In this document: piece after piece, positions 16,700-25,226 of the stretch
Layout: every line of letters starts with the position of its first letter
How positions within the stretch are numbered: position 1 is the stretch's first letter
Assembly (NCBI RefSeq): GCF_900104845.1
Contig: NZ_FNSR01000001.1
Location: forward strand, 2,666,001-2,730,000
Direction: 5' to 3'
DNA length: 64,000 nt
DNA from: Paraburkholderia caballeronis
Lineage (GTDB): Bacteria > Pseudomonadota > Gammaproteobacteria > Burkholderiales > Burkholderiaceae
Notes under the pieces: model-generated
The model's database searches: none
What the model saw: only the letters and a program-made list of their open reading frames with translations
What the model was told of the DNA's origin: nothing
Position numbers and translations under genes: made by a program

Positions 16700-16722
16700 A
16701 ATAATGGCCGCGAACGCGGCCA
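16700..16722 (-). terminator. Hairpin between decoration and capsid genes
   Basis: The stem TGGCCGC/GCGGCCA (16705-16711 with 16716-16722) is followed on the minus strand by ATTATTCTTTCTGGAG and the capsid start. The T-tract is weaker than in the other late hairpins, so it may be an RNA-processing or stability element rather than a terminator. Confidence 0.5.
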
Positions 16723-16759
16723 AAGGACAGATGCGAAAGGGAAACGCCGGCAGCGACGA

Positions 16760-17416
16760 TCAGCGCGAGATGACGCCGAGCTCCTTGAGGGCTGCGGTCG
16801 CGGTGGCGATCTGCGCCGCGGTGGCGCCCGTCGGCCAGATGAGTTCCGACGCGTTCACTTCGGCGTCGCGCACGACTACGGTGCCCGGCCGGTCGGCAAG
16901 CGTCACGTCGACGATCGCGAACGAGATGCCAGCGGCGTTCTGCGTGCCGTCGCTTGCGCCGAAGTCGAGCGGTTCGAATACGCCGTCGACCGCCGTCACT
17001 TCGATATCGAACTCGTCGCCGACCGCGAAGTCGGTCGCGCCGTCGGCGATCGTGAACTTGATCTGGTTGCTGAACGCCGAGCCGACCGTGGCATTGCCGA
17101 GCACGTTGTGCAGGGGGTCTTTCACCTGGAACGTGCCGCCGTTGGTAGCGGCCGTCGTACAGATCGCCGTGTAGACGCCGAGCTGCGCGCCGGCGAGCAC
17201 CGGCGTCGTCGCATCCATCGTGATCGCGCCGTTGCCGGTGTTGCCGGCCTTGGCCGTCGCGCTCGCGGTGCCGCCCGACTTGAAGCCGAGCACTTCGCCG
17301 GCGAGGATTTTCACGCCGCCGGAAAGCGTCGCGATATCGCGCGAGCGGTGGCCGCGCGCTTCGGTGACGAGAAAGCCGCCGTCGTGGCGATTCTCGATGA
17401 GGGGAGTCTGAGCCAT
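16760..17416 (-). CDS. Head decoration protein (lambda gpD-like)
   Basis: The 218-residue protein has the HDPD N-terminus (NRHDGGFLVTEARGHRSRDI), a central ILAGEVLGFKSGG segment, and a C-terminal gpD-like block (DRPGTVVVRDAEVNASELIW). gpD-type proteins trimerise on the capsid surface and stabilise it after DNA filling. It is twice the size of lambda gpD because of the N-terminal extension, as is usual in this prophage family. Neighbours are scaffold and capsid genes. Confidence 0.9.
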   Translation of the reverse strand: MAQTPLIENRHDGGFLVTEARGHRSRDIATLSGGVKILAGEVLGFKSGGTASATAKAGNTGNGAITMDATTPVLAGAQLGVYTAICTTAATNGGTFQVKDPLHNVLGNATVGSAFSNQIKFTIADGATDFAVGDEFDIEVTAVDGVFEPLDFGASDGTQNAAGISFAIVDVTLADRPGTVVVRDAEVNASELIWPTGATAAQIATATAALKELGVISR

Positions 17417-17452
17417 GATCGATGATCCTGTGAGAGATGACGGGAGCGGGAC

Positions 17453-18121
17453 TTAGCGGCGTGCCTTCGCGAAGGCGCGGTCCCAGCTCGCCGCGACCTC
17501 CTGTTGATGCGACCGACCCTGCTCGCCGCCCGCGCCGAGGCTCGGATTGCGGCGCTGGCCGTACGTCGCCTGCGGTGCCGGCGTTTCGTTCAGGACCGCG
17601 AGCGCCTGCTTGCGCGTCATCGTGGTCTTGAAGGCGAGGTTCGCAGCGAGCACCGGATTGCGCGCGGCCGCCTTGCTGCCGAAGATCGCCGCGCAGCGTG
17701 CGCGCTCCCGGCGACGCGCGCGGGAAGCCGCGCTCTTGCCGCGCATTTCTTCCTCGTCGTCGTCATCGTCCTCGGCTTCCGGATCGTTCTCGTCCTCCTC
17801 CGGATCGTCGGCCTTCGCGCGCTTGCCCTTCTTGCCCTGGCCGTTGCCGTCCTCGTTGTCGTCGTCTTCCGGCTCGGGCTCGTCGTCTTCGGCGCGGCTG
17901 CCCTTCTTCGCGTTGCCGTCTTCGCGGTCCTGCTGCTCTTCCTCTTCGTCGTCGCCGTCCGCGGCGCGCTTGCCGCGCTTGCCCTTGCCGCTGTCGTCGT
18001 CCGGCGGCGGGTTTTCATCGTCCTCGCCGCGGGCTTTGCCCGCGCGCGGTGTGTTGATCTTGGCGAGATGGCCGAACGACAGGCCACGGCCGCCCAGCAT
18101 GTTTTGCAGCAGGTTGCTCAT
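17453..18121 (-). CDS. Acidic scaffold-like protein, split from the S49 protease
   Basis: The 222-residue protein has a short N-terminal segment (LLQNMLGGRGLSFGHLAKI), a long Asp/Glu-Lys low-complexity middle (about 35-130), then an Arg-rich part and the block RCAAIFGSKAAARNPVLAAN. That last block is normally found at the C-terminus of S49-type head proteases, where it overlaps the Nu3-like scaffold. Here it stands as its own gene, 24 bp after the protease stop. Probable role: internal scaffold degraded by the protease. The low-complexity segment makes homology hard to prove. Confidence 0.65.
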   Translation of the reverse strand: MSNLLQNMLGGRGLSFGHLAKINTPRAGKARGEDDENPPPDDDSGKGKRGKRAADGDDEEEEQQDREDGNAKKGSRAEDDEPEPEDDDNEDGNGQGKKGKRAKADDPEEDENDPEAEDDDDDEEEMRGKSAASRARRRERARCAAIFGSKAAARNPVLAANLAFKTTMTRKQALAVLNETPAPQATYGQRRNPSLGAGGEQGRSHQQEVAASWDRAFAKARR

Positions 18122-18145
18122 GGGATAGACCCCTTCAGGATGGAT

Positions 18146-19033
18146 TCAGCCAAGCTCGTCGAGCAGGCTGGCAAGTGCCTCGTCCGGCGCAAGAACCTCG
18201 TCGGCGAAACCAACCTCGACGCCGGCGGCGCCGAGAAACGTGCCAGCCTGCGTGTTGCGCACGCGGGCGGCGGAAAGATTGCGATTGCGCGCGACGGTGG
18301 CGACGAACAGCTCGCCCATCTCGTCGACGTCGGACTGCACGCGCGCCAGTACGTCTTTCGGCAGCGGCGCGTACTCATTGCCATCGGCCTTGCGCGACCC
18401 GTAATGGATCAGCGTCACGCTGATGCCGGCGCTGGTGAGCGCCTGCGAGAAGTCGACGTGCATGCAGATCACGCCGACGCTGCCGGTGCCGCCCGTGCGC
18501 GGCACGATGATGCGATCCGCCGCGCTCGCGATCGCATAGGCGGCCGAGTAGGCGGATTCGGTCAGCACGGCCCAGATCGGCTTTGCGCCGCGCGCCCGGT
18601 AGATCGCGTCAGTCAGGTCGAAGCAACCCGCTACCTCGCCGCCGGGCGAATCGATGTCGAGCACGATCGCGCGCACGGCGCTGTCTTCCATCGCAAGGCT
18701 GAGCAACGCGCGGATGCCGTCGTAACCCGTCATGCCGGAGTACGGCCGCAGCGTGCCGAGTTTCTGCACGAGCGTTCCCTGCACAGGAATGATGGCGATC
18801 CCCTCGCAGACCTCGTACGGCTTCCACTGGGCCGGCTCAGCGTCCGCGTCCATGTCTTCGAGGAACGCCTGAGCGCCGCCGCCCGCAAGCTGGATGACAT
18901 GCCCGTCGGGACGGAAGAACTTCGCAATGCCGAAGCGATCGGCCAGCGCCGCCATGACGATCTCGGCCTTCTGTGGCGCGATGGCGATCGGCACATTGAA
19001 GAGCCGCGTCGCGAGATGGGGAAAGTTCGTCAT
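18146..19033 (-). CDS. Head maturation protease, S49/SppA family
   Basis: The 295-residue protein has IVLDIDSPGGEVAG (oxyanion part, residues 124-137), then the nucleophile region TESAYSAAYAIASAADRI with Ser163, and Lys215 in IHYGSRKADGNEY, together giving the Ser-Lys dyad of S49 proteases. Phage members cleave the portal or scaffold during head assembly (lambda gpC). The start overlaps the portal stop by 4 bp. The usual scaffold extension at the C-terminus is absent and encoded separately downstream. Confidence 0.92.
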   Translation of the reverse strand: MTNFPHLATRLFNVPIAIAPQKAEIVMAALADRFGIAKFFRPDGHVIQLAGGGAQAFLEDMDADAEPAQWKPYEVCEGIAIIPVQGTLVQKLGTLRPYSGMTGYDGIRALLSLAMEDSAVRAIVLDIDSPGGEVAGCFDLTDAIYRARGAKPIWAVLTESAYSAAYAIASAADRIIVPRTGGTGSVGVICMHVDFSQALTSAGISVTLIHYGSRKADGNEYAPLPKDVLARVQSDVDEMGELFVATVARNRNLSAARVRNTQAGTFLGAAGVEVGFADEVLAPDEALASLLDELG

Positions 19034-20682
19034 GCTGCCTTCGGTTCCTCGGGAGGTTCATCGGTCCGCGACGCCAATTCCTGGCCGCCCCAGTCCGGCA
19101 GCGGAATGTCGCGCCGGCGAAACGCCTCGATCTCGATCTGCCGCTGGTCGAGCATTTCCTCCCAGTCAAAGCCCTGCTCGGCCGCTTCCTGCTCGAGCGT
19201 CGTGAGCGCCGCGTCCATCTTCAGGATCGAGCCCTGCGGTTCCTTCACGGGATCGACCCAGCCGCGCGCCGGCCCAAGCCATGAACACGCCGCATAGGCG
19301 GTCTCGGCTTCCAGATAGTCGGGCGCGCCGTTCGGCAGCGGCAGTTCGCCGTTCTCCATAACCTCGCGCAGCCACACCGCGTACATCGGCGTCGCCGTGC
19401 CGGCCGAGAACTCCAGCCGCCGGCGCACGAGCGTCTTCCAGCTTTCGAGGAGCGCAGCGCGCGCGCTCGAATAGGTGGTACGCGTCCAGTCGCCGGTGAT
19501 CTGCTCGATCGAGACGCCGAACTGCGTCGCGAGCGCGCCGAGCATCTCGTGCGCGAAGTCGACGAAGCCGCTGTGCGGATGCGCGGCTGTCACCGTCTTG
19601 ATGTCTTCGCCGGGCGCAAGCGCGGGAATGCGTGCGCCGTTGAACATTGCCGGCCGTTCTTCATTCCAGGTCGAGCGCAGCGACTGGTAGAAGCCCAGTT
19701 CGTGATCGTCGCCGAGCGCATCCTGAACTTCCGACGGGTCGTACGGACTCGTCACATAGGTGCCGATCGTCGCCGCCAGCGCCGCGGCCTGCAGCTCGAT
19801 GCCGTAGTAGCGCGCGAGCATCTTCGCGTGCGCGAGCACCGGCGCGAACGCGCTCATGCCCCGGTTCTGGCCCGCGCGATCGCGCTCGAAATCGTGGATG
19901 ACACGGCGCCAGCCGTCTTCATCCTCGCGCAGCACGCGCTCCCACTCCATGCTTTCGACGGCGTTGTACCAGTCGTTCTGGTGCGCGCGACGGATGTGAT
20001 ACGCGAGCGGCACGCCGTCGTCGTCGATCTCGACGCCGCCGCGCAGGTGCTTCGTGTCGACCATCTGCATCGGATTCGACAGGCGGTCCGGATCCACGAC
20101 GAGATAGCTCGTCGCGTACCGCGCAGCGCCCGCGCCGATGCGCTCGGGCATCCAGTAGTTCACGACGAGCGCTTCGCCGTCGACAAGCTTGTGACGCAGC
20201 GCGAGACGCAACTGCTGCGAGACGGTCAACTGACGCGTGACGTCGTTGTAGCGGCCGAGGTCGTTCGTGTACATGCGCCAGCGCGCTTCGACCTCGCTGC
20301 GAAATTCAGCAGCCCACTTCATGTCGAATGCCGCGCCGCTGAGATAGCGCAGCGCGCGGTAATCCGGCTTTGCCATCAGGCGCAGCGATGCGCCGACGGT
20401 GTTGTCGAGGATCCGCGTGATGCCGCCCGACGAGCGACCGTCGTTGCGCACCTGATCGCGCGCCCGCGCGACGATGCGATCGCGGAACTGCGTGATTTCC
20501 GCGTCCGGCGAGCGGATCCACGGCAACCACGCGCCCATCTCCTGCGTCTGCCACTCGGCCGCCTGGTACGGGAAGTACCAGCGCCCGACGCCACTGGCAA
20601 GCGGCATCCCGTTCGGATACTCGCCGCGCGCCCGGCGCAGCGGCTCGCCGCGCGAGTCGACGATGGTGATCGGTTTGCTCAT
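19030..20682 (-). CDS. Portal protein, lambda family
   Basis: The start is the ATG at 20682, overlapping the stop of the gpW gene (ATGA), giving 550 residues. Recognisable blocks are PWIRSPDAEITQFRDRIVAR, NDGRSSGGITRILDNTVGAS, EFRSEVEARWRMY and the C-terminal QITGDWTRTTYSSARAALLE, all lambda gpB-type. The portal forms the dodecameric DNA entry ring. A longer upstream extension lies in gpW and has no better start. Confidence 0.93.
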   Translation of the reverse strand: MSKPITIVDSRGEPLRRARGEYPNGMPLASGVGRWYFPYQAAEWQTQEMGAWLPWIRSPDAEITQFRDRIVARARDQVRNDGRSSGGITRILDNTVGASLRLMAKPDYRALRYLSGAAFDMKWAAEFRSEVEARWRMYTNDLGRYNDVTRQLTVSQQLRLALRHKLVDGEALVVNYWMPERIGAGAARYATSYLVVDPDRLSNPMQMVDTKHLRGGVEIDDDGVPLAYHIRRAHQNDWYNAVESMEWERVLREDEDGWRRVIHDFERDRAGQNRGMSAFAPVLAHAKMLARYYGIELQAAALAATIGTYVTSPYDPSEVQDALGDDHELGFYQSLRSTWNEERPAMFNGARIPALAPGEDIKTVTAAHPHSGFVDFAHEMLGALATQFGVSIEQITGDWTRTTYSSARAALLESWKTLVRRRLEFSAGTATPMYAVWLREVMENGELPLPNGAPDYLEAETAYAACSWLGPARGWVDPVKEPQGSILKMDAALTTLEQEAAEQGFDWEEMLDQRQIEIEAFRRRDIPLPDWGGQELASRTDEPPEEPKAA

Positions 20683-20951
20683 CAGAAGACCGGCCGGACG
20701 AAGCGCCTGCGGTTGATCCGCAGACCGGGATTGAGTGCTGCCTGGAGATCCTGAATCCACAGCCGCAGGCCGGCGAGATCGGCCTGCTGGAACGTGGCGC
20801 TGCGCGAGCCGCCACCCTGCGCATACGAGATCGACACGACCTTCCTGCCACTGCGCAGCTCGGCGTAAGCCTTCTGGGCATCAGCGAGCGCCGCCTGCAG
20901 CTGCGCGGTCGTCATGCCGTACAGCGGCGAGGAGATGTCGGTAACGGTCAT
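20682..20951 (-). CDS. Head-tail joining protein gpW
   Basis: The 89-residue protein starts MTVTDISSPLYGMTTAQLQA and has the gpW features: a short helix, an Ala/Gln-rich helix, then VVSISYAQGGGSRSATFQQA as the beta hairpin and a C-terminal helix. gpW seals the packaged head after the portal. I chose the ATG at 20951, 3 bp after the terminase stop; an in-frame GTG at 20975 would overlap the terminase end. Confidence 0.85.
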   Translation of the reverse strand: MTVTDISSPLYGMTTAQLQAALADAQKAYAELRSGRKVVSISYAQGGGSRSATFQQADLAGLRLWIQDLQAALNPGLRINRRRFVRPVF

Positions 20952-20953
20952 GG

Positions 20954-23065
20954 CTATCGGAATTTCTGGATCCACGATTTGGGCTTGGCGGCCGCCGTCG
21001 GCGCAGGTTCGCGCGCGAGCTGCGTTCGCTGCGCCGGTGCTGGAGGTTGCGGCTCAGCGCGGACTTCGACTTCCGGTTTTGCCACCGTGATCGAGGTGTT
21101 CGATTCCCACGGTGCGGCCCATCCCGGCGGCCGCGCCCAGTCGATCGCGGCAAGGCCGTGCAGATGCGCGAGCACGTGCGTCATGACCATCAGGTCAAGC
21201 GCTTCATTGCGCCGCCCGCGGCTCACCTTCTCCCACCGCCCGGACTTCGTGCGCGTCTCGGCAGCGAGCTGCTCGAACCACAGATGCGGTTCCTGCTTCG
21301 AGCGCAACTCGGACGGGAAATGCACGTACCATTCGCCGGGCTCGCCGCGCTGCAGCTGGCCCGCGAGGTCATCCTTGAACAGGTTCGGGTTGAACTGCGC
21401 CTGCGGAACCGCGCCGCGCGCCGCCGCGCGGTTTGCCTGCCGGAACGTATCCGGGTAGGTCACGATGAGCCGCGGCGCGTCGAGCAGCTTCGCGCCTTTC
21501 ATCGTGATGACGGTCCATGTATCCCGACCGCCGATGCGACCGAGACGACGCACCGGCGTGCGTTCTCTCGCGCGCCAGCGGCGCCATGCCATGTACGCGT
21601 GAGCTGTCACGCCCGGCAGCCCGTTCGCGTCGAAGCCGAACGCGCGGACCGGCATACGCCGACCCGATCCGTCCGACAGTGGAAAATCGACCATCAGGAG
21701 CGCGAGCAGCGCGTCCCAATCGTCCGCGGAATTGGCCGGATCGCCCGGAAGGCGACCCTGCGCCACGATCCAGCTCTCGCCGTTCACACCCCAGCCGCGC
21801 ACGAGCCAGTCCCAGTGCGAGATCTGGCAGTCGGCGGCAGCGGTAATGAACCGAACGCCTTCGGGGACAGCGCCGAGCTTCAAATCAGCCTCCGCGCGCT
21901 CGGCGACCGCGTTCGCGTCGATCGAACCGACGGCCCGACGCTTCGTGTACGGAAATCCGAACTGCTTGACCGTGACCTGTCTGAGCGTCAGGTCTTCGCC
22001 GGTCGAATCGAATTCGCGGTCCGCCTTCGCTTTCGCACGCGCCAGACCGCCGAGGCCGCCAAACACGAACGGCGACATGGCGCCGACGATCCAGAATCCG
22101 GCCGTCGTGGAGTATTCGAGCTCGCCGGCGACGCGGCCGTCCTCGTCGATCTCCTGGCCGCGGCCTATCCAGCGGCCGTGCAGGTTCATGCCGTGCCGCT
22201 GGTGGTCATGGACGATGCAGCCGTTGACCGGGCAGACGAGATGCGCCTCGCGCTCGATGACGTCGAGCGGCGCGTCCTCGGGATAGCTCAGCGCCATCAC
22301 CCGTTGCGCGATCGGCACGGGACTGGACCAGGCGCCGCATTCCGGGCACGGCCAGTACCAGACCCTGCGGTCCGAGTCGCCGTAGATCGCCATGATCCCG
22401 GCCGCCCAGTCCGTCTCAGGATTGAGGCCTTCGGCGCGGTCCGGGTGGCTCAGCGCGAGCAGCTTCGATTGCCGCCCGTACGTCTGGCGCCGCACGTCGA
22501 AAAGCGCGCGGATGTCGCCGATCTTGAGCTGGTAATTGTCGACCTCGTCCGCGACGATGCGCGGCGCCGACTTGTTGATGAGCGTGCTGTCCGTCGCCGA
22601 AAGGAATTCGGCCGACATGCCGGCGAAGCGCTTGAAGTGCAGCGAATTGTCGACAGCCCGCTGCCCGACCTTCGATGCCATCGCCTCGTGGGCTTCGATC
22701 ATCGGGTTGATGCGCGTCTTGACGAACGCCTCGACGCCTGGGTCGGTCTGCATGTACCAGAGCAGGTTCGCCGGATCGACGTCGACCGAATGATGCAGCC
22801 AGTTCTGTGCGATCTCGGTCTTTGCGGACTGACCCGGGCCGACGACGGCGATCGTCTGGTACTGCAGATCCGTCAGGCATTCCATCGGCTCGACGACATA
22901 CGGCACCTTCTCATGCCGCCAGCGACCGACATAGCCGCCACCGGTGTTCGCCAGAAACCTCTTCTGCCGCGCGTGCTCGGCGACCGATACCCGCTCGATC
23001 GGCACAAGTGCACCGAGTGCGTCCGCCGCGATGCTCGCAGCCGACGCGTACGGGAAATCAGCCAT
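20954..23065 (-). CDS. Terminase large subunit, gpA (lambda) family
   Basis: The start ATG at 23065 gives 703 residues. The Walker-A-like AVVGPGQSAKTEIAQNWL is at about residues 74-91, followed by HSVDVDPANLLWYMQTDP and the KSAPRIVADEVDNYQ block (Walker B, DEVD). The C-terminal nuclease half includes FGFDANGLPGV and EALDLMVMTHVLAHL. gpA enzymes cut at cos sites, so this phage probably packages unit genomes with cohesive ends (family inference). The gene overlaps the small-subunit gene by 8 bp. Confidence 0.95.
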   Translation of the reverse strand: MADFPYASAASIAADALGALVPIERVSVAEHARQKRFLANTGGGYVGRWRHEKVPYVVEPMECLTDLQYQTIAVVGPGQSAKTEIAQNWLHHSVDVDPANLLWYMQTDPGVEAFVKTRINPMIEAHEAMASKVGQRAVDNSLHFKRFAGMSAEFLSATDSTLINKSAPRIVADEVDNYQLKIGDIRALFDVRRQTYGRQSKLLALSHPDRAEGLNPETDWAAGIMAIYGDSDRRVWYWPCPECGAWSSPVPIAQRVMALSYPEDAPLDVIEREAHLVCPVNGCIVHDHQRHGMNLHGRWIGRGQEIDEDGRVAGELEYSTTAGFWIVGAMSPFVFGGLGGLARAKAKADREFDSTGEDLTLRQVTVKQFGFPYTKRRAVGSIDANAVAERAEADLKLGAVPEGVRFITAAADCQISHWDWLVRGWGVNGESWIVAQGRLPGDPANSADDWDALLALLMVDFPLSDGSGRRMPVRAFGFDANGLPGVTAHAYMAWRRWRARERTPVRRLGRIGGRDTWTVITMKGAKLLDAPRLIVTYPDTFRQANRAAARGAVPQAQFNPNLFKDDLAGQLQRGEPGEWYVHFPSELRSKQEPHLWFEQLAAETRTKSGRWEKVSRGRRNEALDLMVMTHVLAHLHGLAAIDWARPPGWAAPWESNTSITVAKPEVEVRAEPQPPAPAQRTQLAREPAPTAAAKPKSWIQKFR

Positions 23066-23633
23066 CGATGGGAGCGTTGAGCAGTCTTCGGAGATCGCGC
23101 ACCGACGTCTGGCGCAACTCGTCGATGAGTTCACGAATCACGACGCCATGCTCGGCCGGCAGCCGCAGGCGCGAAACGATCGTGTCGCCCAAACCTTCGA
23201 GGCCTTTACCGAGCTGAGTCAGCACCGTAGTGAGCGTCAGCCGCACCTCTTCGGCGTCGACGAGCTCGCCGCGCGCGACGCGCAGCTTGTCCTCGAGGAG
23301 CGCTGCCTGCGCGGCGTCGCGGCGCTGCCGCTGCGTCAACTCGGCCTGCGTGAGCTTCTCGCCCTCTTCGGCGGCGTCGTCAGTTCGCGGCTTCGGCGGC
23401 CGGCCGGGCTTCACCGGATCCGCGGCGCGAGGCAGCAATTTCACGCCAGCGAGATACGACTGGACCGCCGAGACGTCGAACTCCCACTTGGCCCCCCTGC
23501 CGCCGCGGCGCCGCACCGGGAAACCGGCGTCCTTCGACAGCCGCAGATCGAGCGTCGGGCGCGACCATCCGATGATTTCGCACAGCTCGGCCTTCCCGAC
23601 AAAACGGGGCGCCGACTCCTGTTCGTTCGCCAT
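23058..23633 (-). CDS. Terminase small subunit, Nu1-like
   Basis: The 191-residue protein has a winged-helix DNA-binding N-terminus (FVGKAELCEIIGWSRPTLDL, then DAGFPVRRRGGRGAKWEFD) and a Gln/Arg-rich coiled C-terminus (LTQAELTQRQRRDAAQAALL) ending with a segment for large-subunit contact. This is the Nu1 layout. It would bind the cos region and load gpA. It lies directly before terL with an 8-bp overlap. Confidence 0.9.
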   Translation of the reverse strand: MANEQESAPRFVGKAELCEIIGWSRPTLDLRLSKDAGFPVRRRGGRGAKWEFDVSAVQSYLAGVKLLPRAADPVKPGRPPKPRTDDAAEEGEKLTQAELTQRQRRDAAQAALLEDKLRVARGELVDAEEVRLTLTTVLTQLGKGLEGLGDTIVSRLRLPAEHGVVIRELIDELRQTSVRDLRRLLNAPIDG

Positions 23634-23639
23634 GGCCGG

Positions 23640-24431
23640 TCACCGTTTCGCAGAAGCGATGGCGCGCGCGAACTGCTCGCTCAGGATCTCATCGAAGCGC
23701 GACTTCACGCGCTGCTCGACGATCTGGCCGAACGGCAGACGCTCGACGTAACTCGGGATGCGTACGAAGCGGATCACCGGCTTGATATCCGAGCCGTGCG
23801 TGCCCGTCTTGCTATAGATGCCCGCCGGCAGATGCAGGTTGCGGCCGGTGCCTTTCGAGACGAAGTAGGCAACGCCGGCGATTTTCTTGTAGCCCTTCTC
23901 GCTGACGACGATGTTGTGCAAACGCTTCCTGCGCTTGTCCGTCATGTTCGCGCGGTAGCCCTGCTCGCCGAACGCCGCCAGGTACGACAGCAGCTGGACG
24001 AGAAAACTGCCCGGAATGTTCCCGGAGGCGTCGAGTGGCGCGCCCGCACCCGGGACGGCGTATGTTCCGGAGGGCATCAGGCCGCGCGCCTGCAATGCGC
24101 GTTCGAAACGCTTGTGGTGCCGTGGGCCGCCAAGAATTTCCGCCGAAAGCCATTTCTCCGGCGGGATTCCCTTGTTCGGCTCGTCGTCAATCCAGACCGT
24201 TGCGCGCAGGCTCTGCTTCGTCGCCTTCCCCACGCGCACGCTGTTGATCGTGCGCGGCACCGGGTTGTCGAAGTCGCTGCGCATCGCGTCCTGAACCGCG
24301 CCGCGCGACTCCCACGCCATCGCGTTCAACGACTGCACCGTGGCGAACGGAATCTGTTTGCGGACCCAGTCGTTCAGGCCGCGCTCGAACTCCCGCACGT
24401 TCGTCCGGACGGAGATCTCGATCGCAGCCAT
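23640..24431 (-). CDS. Putative minor tail protein Z-like
   Basis: The 263-residue protein begins AIEISVRTNVREFERGLNDW, with TVQSLNAMAWESRGAVQDAM and a basic C-terminal helix (RVKSRFDEILSEQFARAIAS). This helical N-terminus, basic middle and C-terminal amphipathic helix resemble lambda gpZ / tail-completion proteins. Its position before the terminase genes is unusual for that role. It is the first gene of the late transcript, preceded by a hairpin. An alternative is an uncharacterised late protein. Confidence 0.45.
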   Translation of the reverse strand: MAAIEISVRTNVREFERGLNDWVRKQIPFATVQSLNAMAWESRGAVQDAMRSDFDNPVPRTINSVRVGKATKQSLRATVWIDDEPNKGIPPEKWLSAEILGGPRHHKRFERALQARGLMPSGTYAVPGAGAPLDASGNIPGSFLVQLLSYLAAFGEQGYRANMTDKRRKRLHNIVVSEKGYKKIAGVAYFVSKGTGRNLHLPAGIYSKTGTHGSDIKPVIRFVRIPSYVERLPFGQIVEQRVKSRFDEILSEQFARAIASAKR

Positions 24432-24436
24432 GGGAA

Positions 24437-24458
24437 TAAAAAACCCGGCAGCGCCGGG
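24437..24458 (-). terminator. Hairpin with T-run before first late gene
   Basis: On the minus strand the stem CCCGGC/GCCGGG (24444-24449 with 24453-24458) is followed by TTTTTTATTCCC and then the ATG at 24431. It is a second terminator-like element between the late promoter and the first late gene. Confidence 0.7.
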
Positions 24459-24494
24459 AAGCCGACCACCCGCATGGTCGAGAGGAGACGGAAA

Positions 24495-24530
24495 CGAAAA
24501 AGCCCCGCTCGGTGCTAACCGGCGGGGCTT
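24495..24530 (-). terminator. tR'-like terminator in the late leader
   Basis: A 9-bp stem AAGCCCCGC/GCGGGGCTT (24500-24508 with 24522-24530) with a T-run on the minus strand lies about 25-60 nt after the predicted late start site. It should stop late transcription unless an antiterminator is loaded, as at lambda pR'-tR'. Confidence 0.8.
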
Positions 24531-24561
24531 TCGTAAGGGACACTTACCACGATTGCGAAAA

Positions 24562-24590
24562 AGGATAGTCTAACTGCCCCAAACAGTCAA
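24562..24590 (-). promoter_or_regulatory. Late promoter, pR'-like
   Basis: On the minus strand TTGACT (24590-24585) and TATCCT (24567-24562) are spaced exactly 17 bp. The promoter lies just downstream of the Q-like gene and directs transcription through two terminators into the whole late operon, the lambda pR' arrangement. Confidence 0.8.
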
Positions 24591-24602
24591 CCGCTGAAAG
24601 GT

Positions 24603-25226
24603 TTAACTGTAAGATTTCTCTCCAACCGCAATCAATCCGTCGCGTTCCCACTCTGGGGATAACCGCTGGATCGCCCTATTCTCCAGACTTTCGGCCGTCG
24701 TCCGAATGGTCGCCGCAGCCAGCCGTAGCGTCTTCACGCTGATCGAGTATGCTTTGGCGATTTCCTCGTACGACAGACCTTGCCGACGCCAACGCTCGTT
24801 CGTTCGGCCATACACGAGCGCTTGAATCGCCTCGATCTCGCCAATGCGCAGCAGCGGCGCGCAGTATTCGGCAAGCCCCTGCACACCCACGCTTTTCTCG
24901 CCTTCCGGCCCGGTCCTGACGCCCCATCGTGACCAGACCGCGTAACATTCCGGTCCTGGCAGGACATTGCGGATGCGATCGGTGATCTGCGCACACTGAC
25001 CGCGGTATTCATCCATCGTCAACGATTCGGCCGGATCGATGTAATCGCTGCTGTGCGCGCCACCCAGGTATTCCAGCATCGCTTCCTGCTTCGTCGTACG
25101 ACTCGGCAATTCCTCGAGGACGTGTCGCAGCATCTGCGCGAACGCGTTCGGTTGGCGCGCATCGACCGACATCACCAGATACGCAACATGGATGGCCTGC
25201 TCGGCCGAATTAAACATGCCTTCCAT
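24603..25226 (-). CDS. Q-like late regulator (putative antiterminator)
   Basis: The 207-residue protein begins MEGMFNSAEQAIHVAYLVMS and ends in a clear helix-turn-helix (LSYEEIAKAYSISVKTLRLA). I do not recognise a named antiterminator family by sequence. Its position, immediately upstream of a strong promoter followed by terminators that guard the late genes, is that of lambda Q. The MFNSxEQAIHVA opening recurs in Burkholderia prophages at the same place (from memory). A translation start at 25217 is also possible. Confidence 0.6.
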   Translation of the reverse strand: MEGMFNSAEQAIHVAYLVMSVDARQPNAFAQMLRHVLEELPSRTTKQEAMLEYLGGAHSSDYIDPAESLTMDEYRGQCAQITDRIRNVLPGPECYAVWSRWGVRTGPEGEKSVGVQGLAEYCAPLLRIGEIEAIQALVYGRTNERWRRQGLSYEEIAKAYSISVKTLRLAAATIRTTAESLENRAIQRLSPEWERDGLIAVGEKSYS

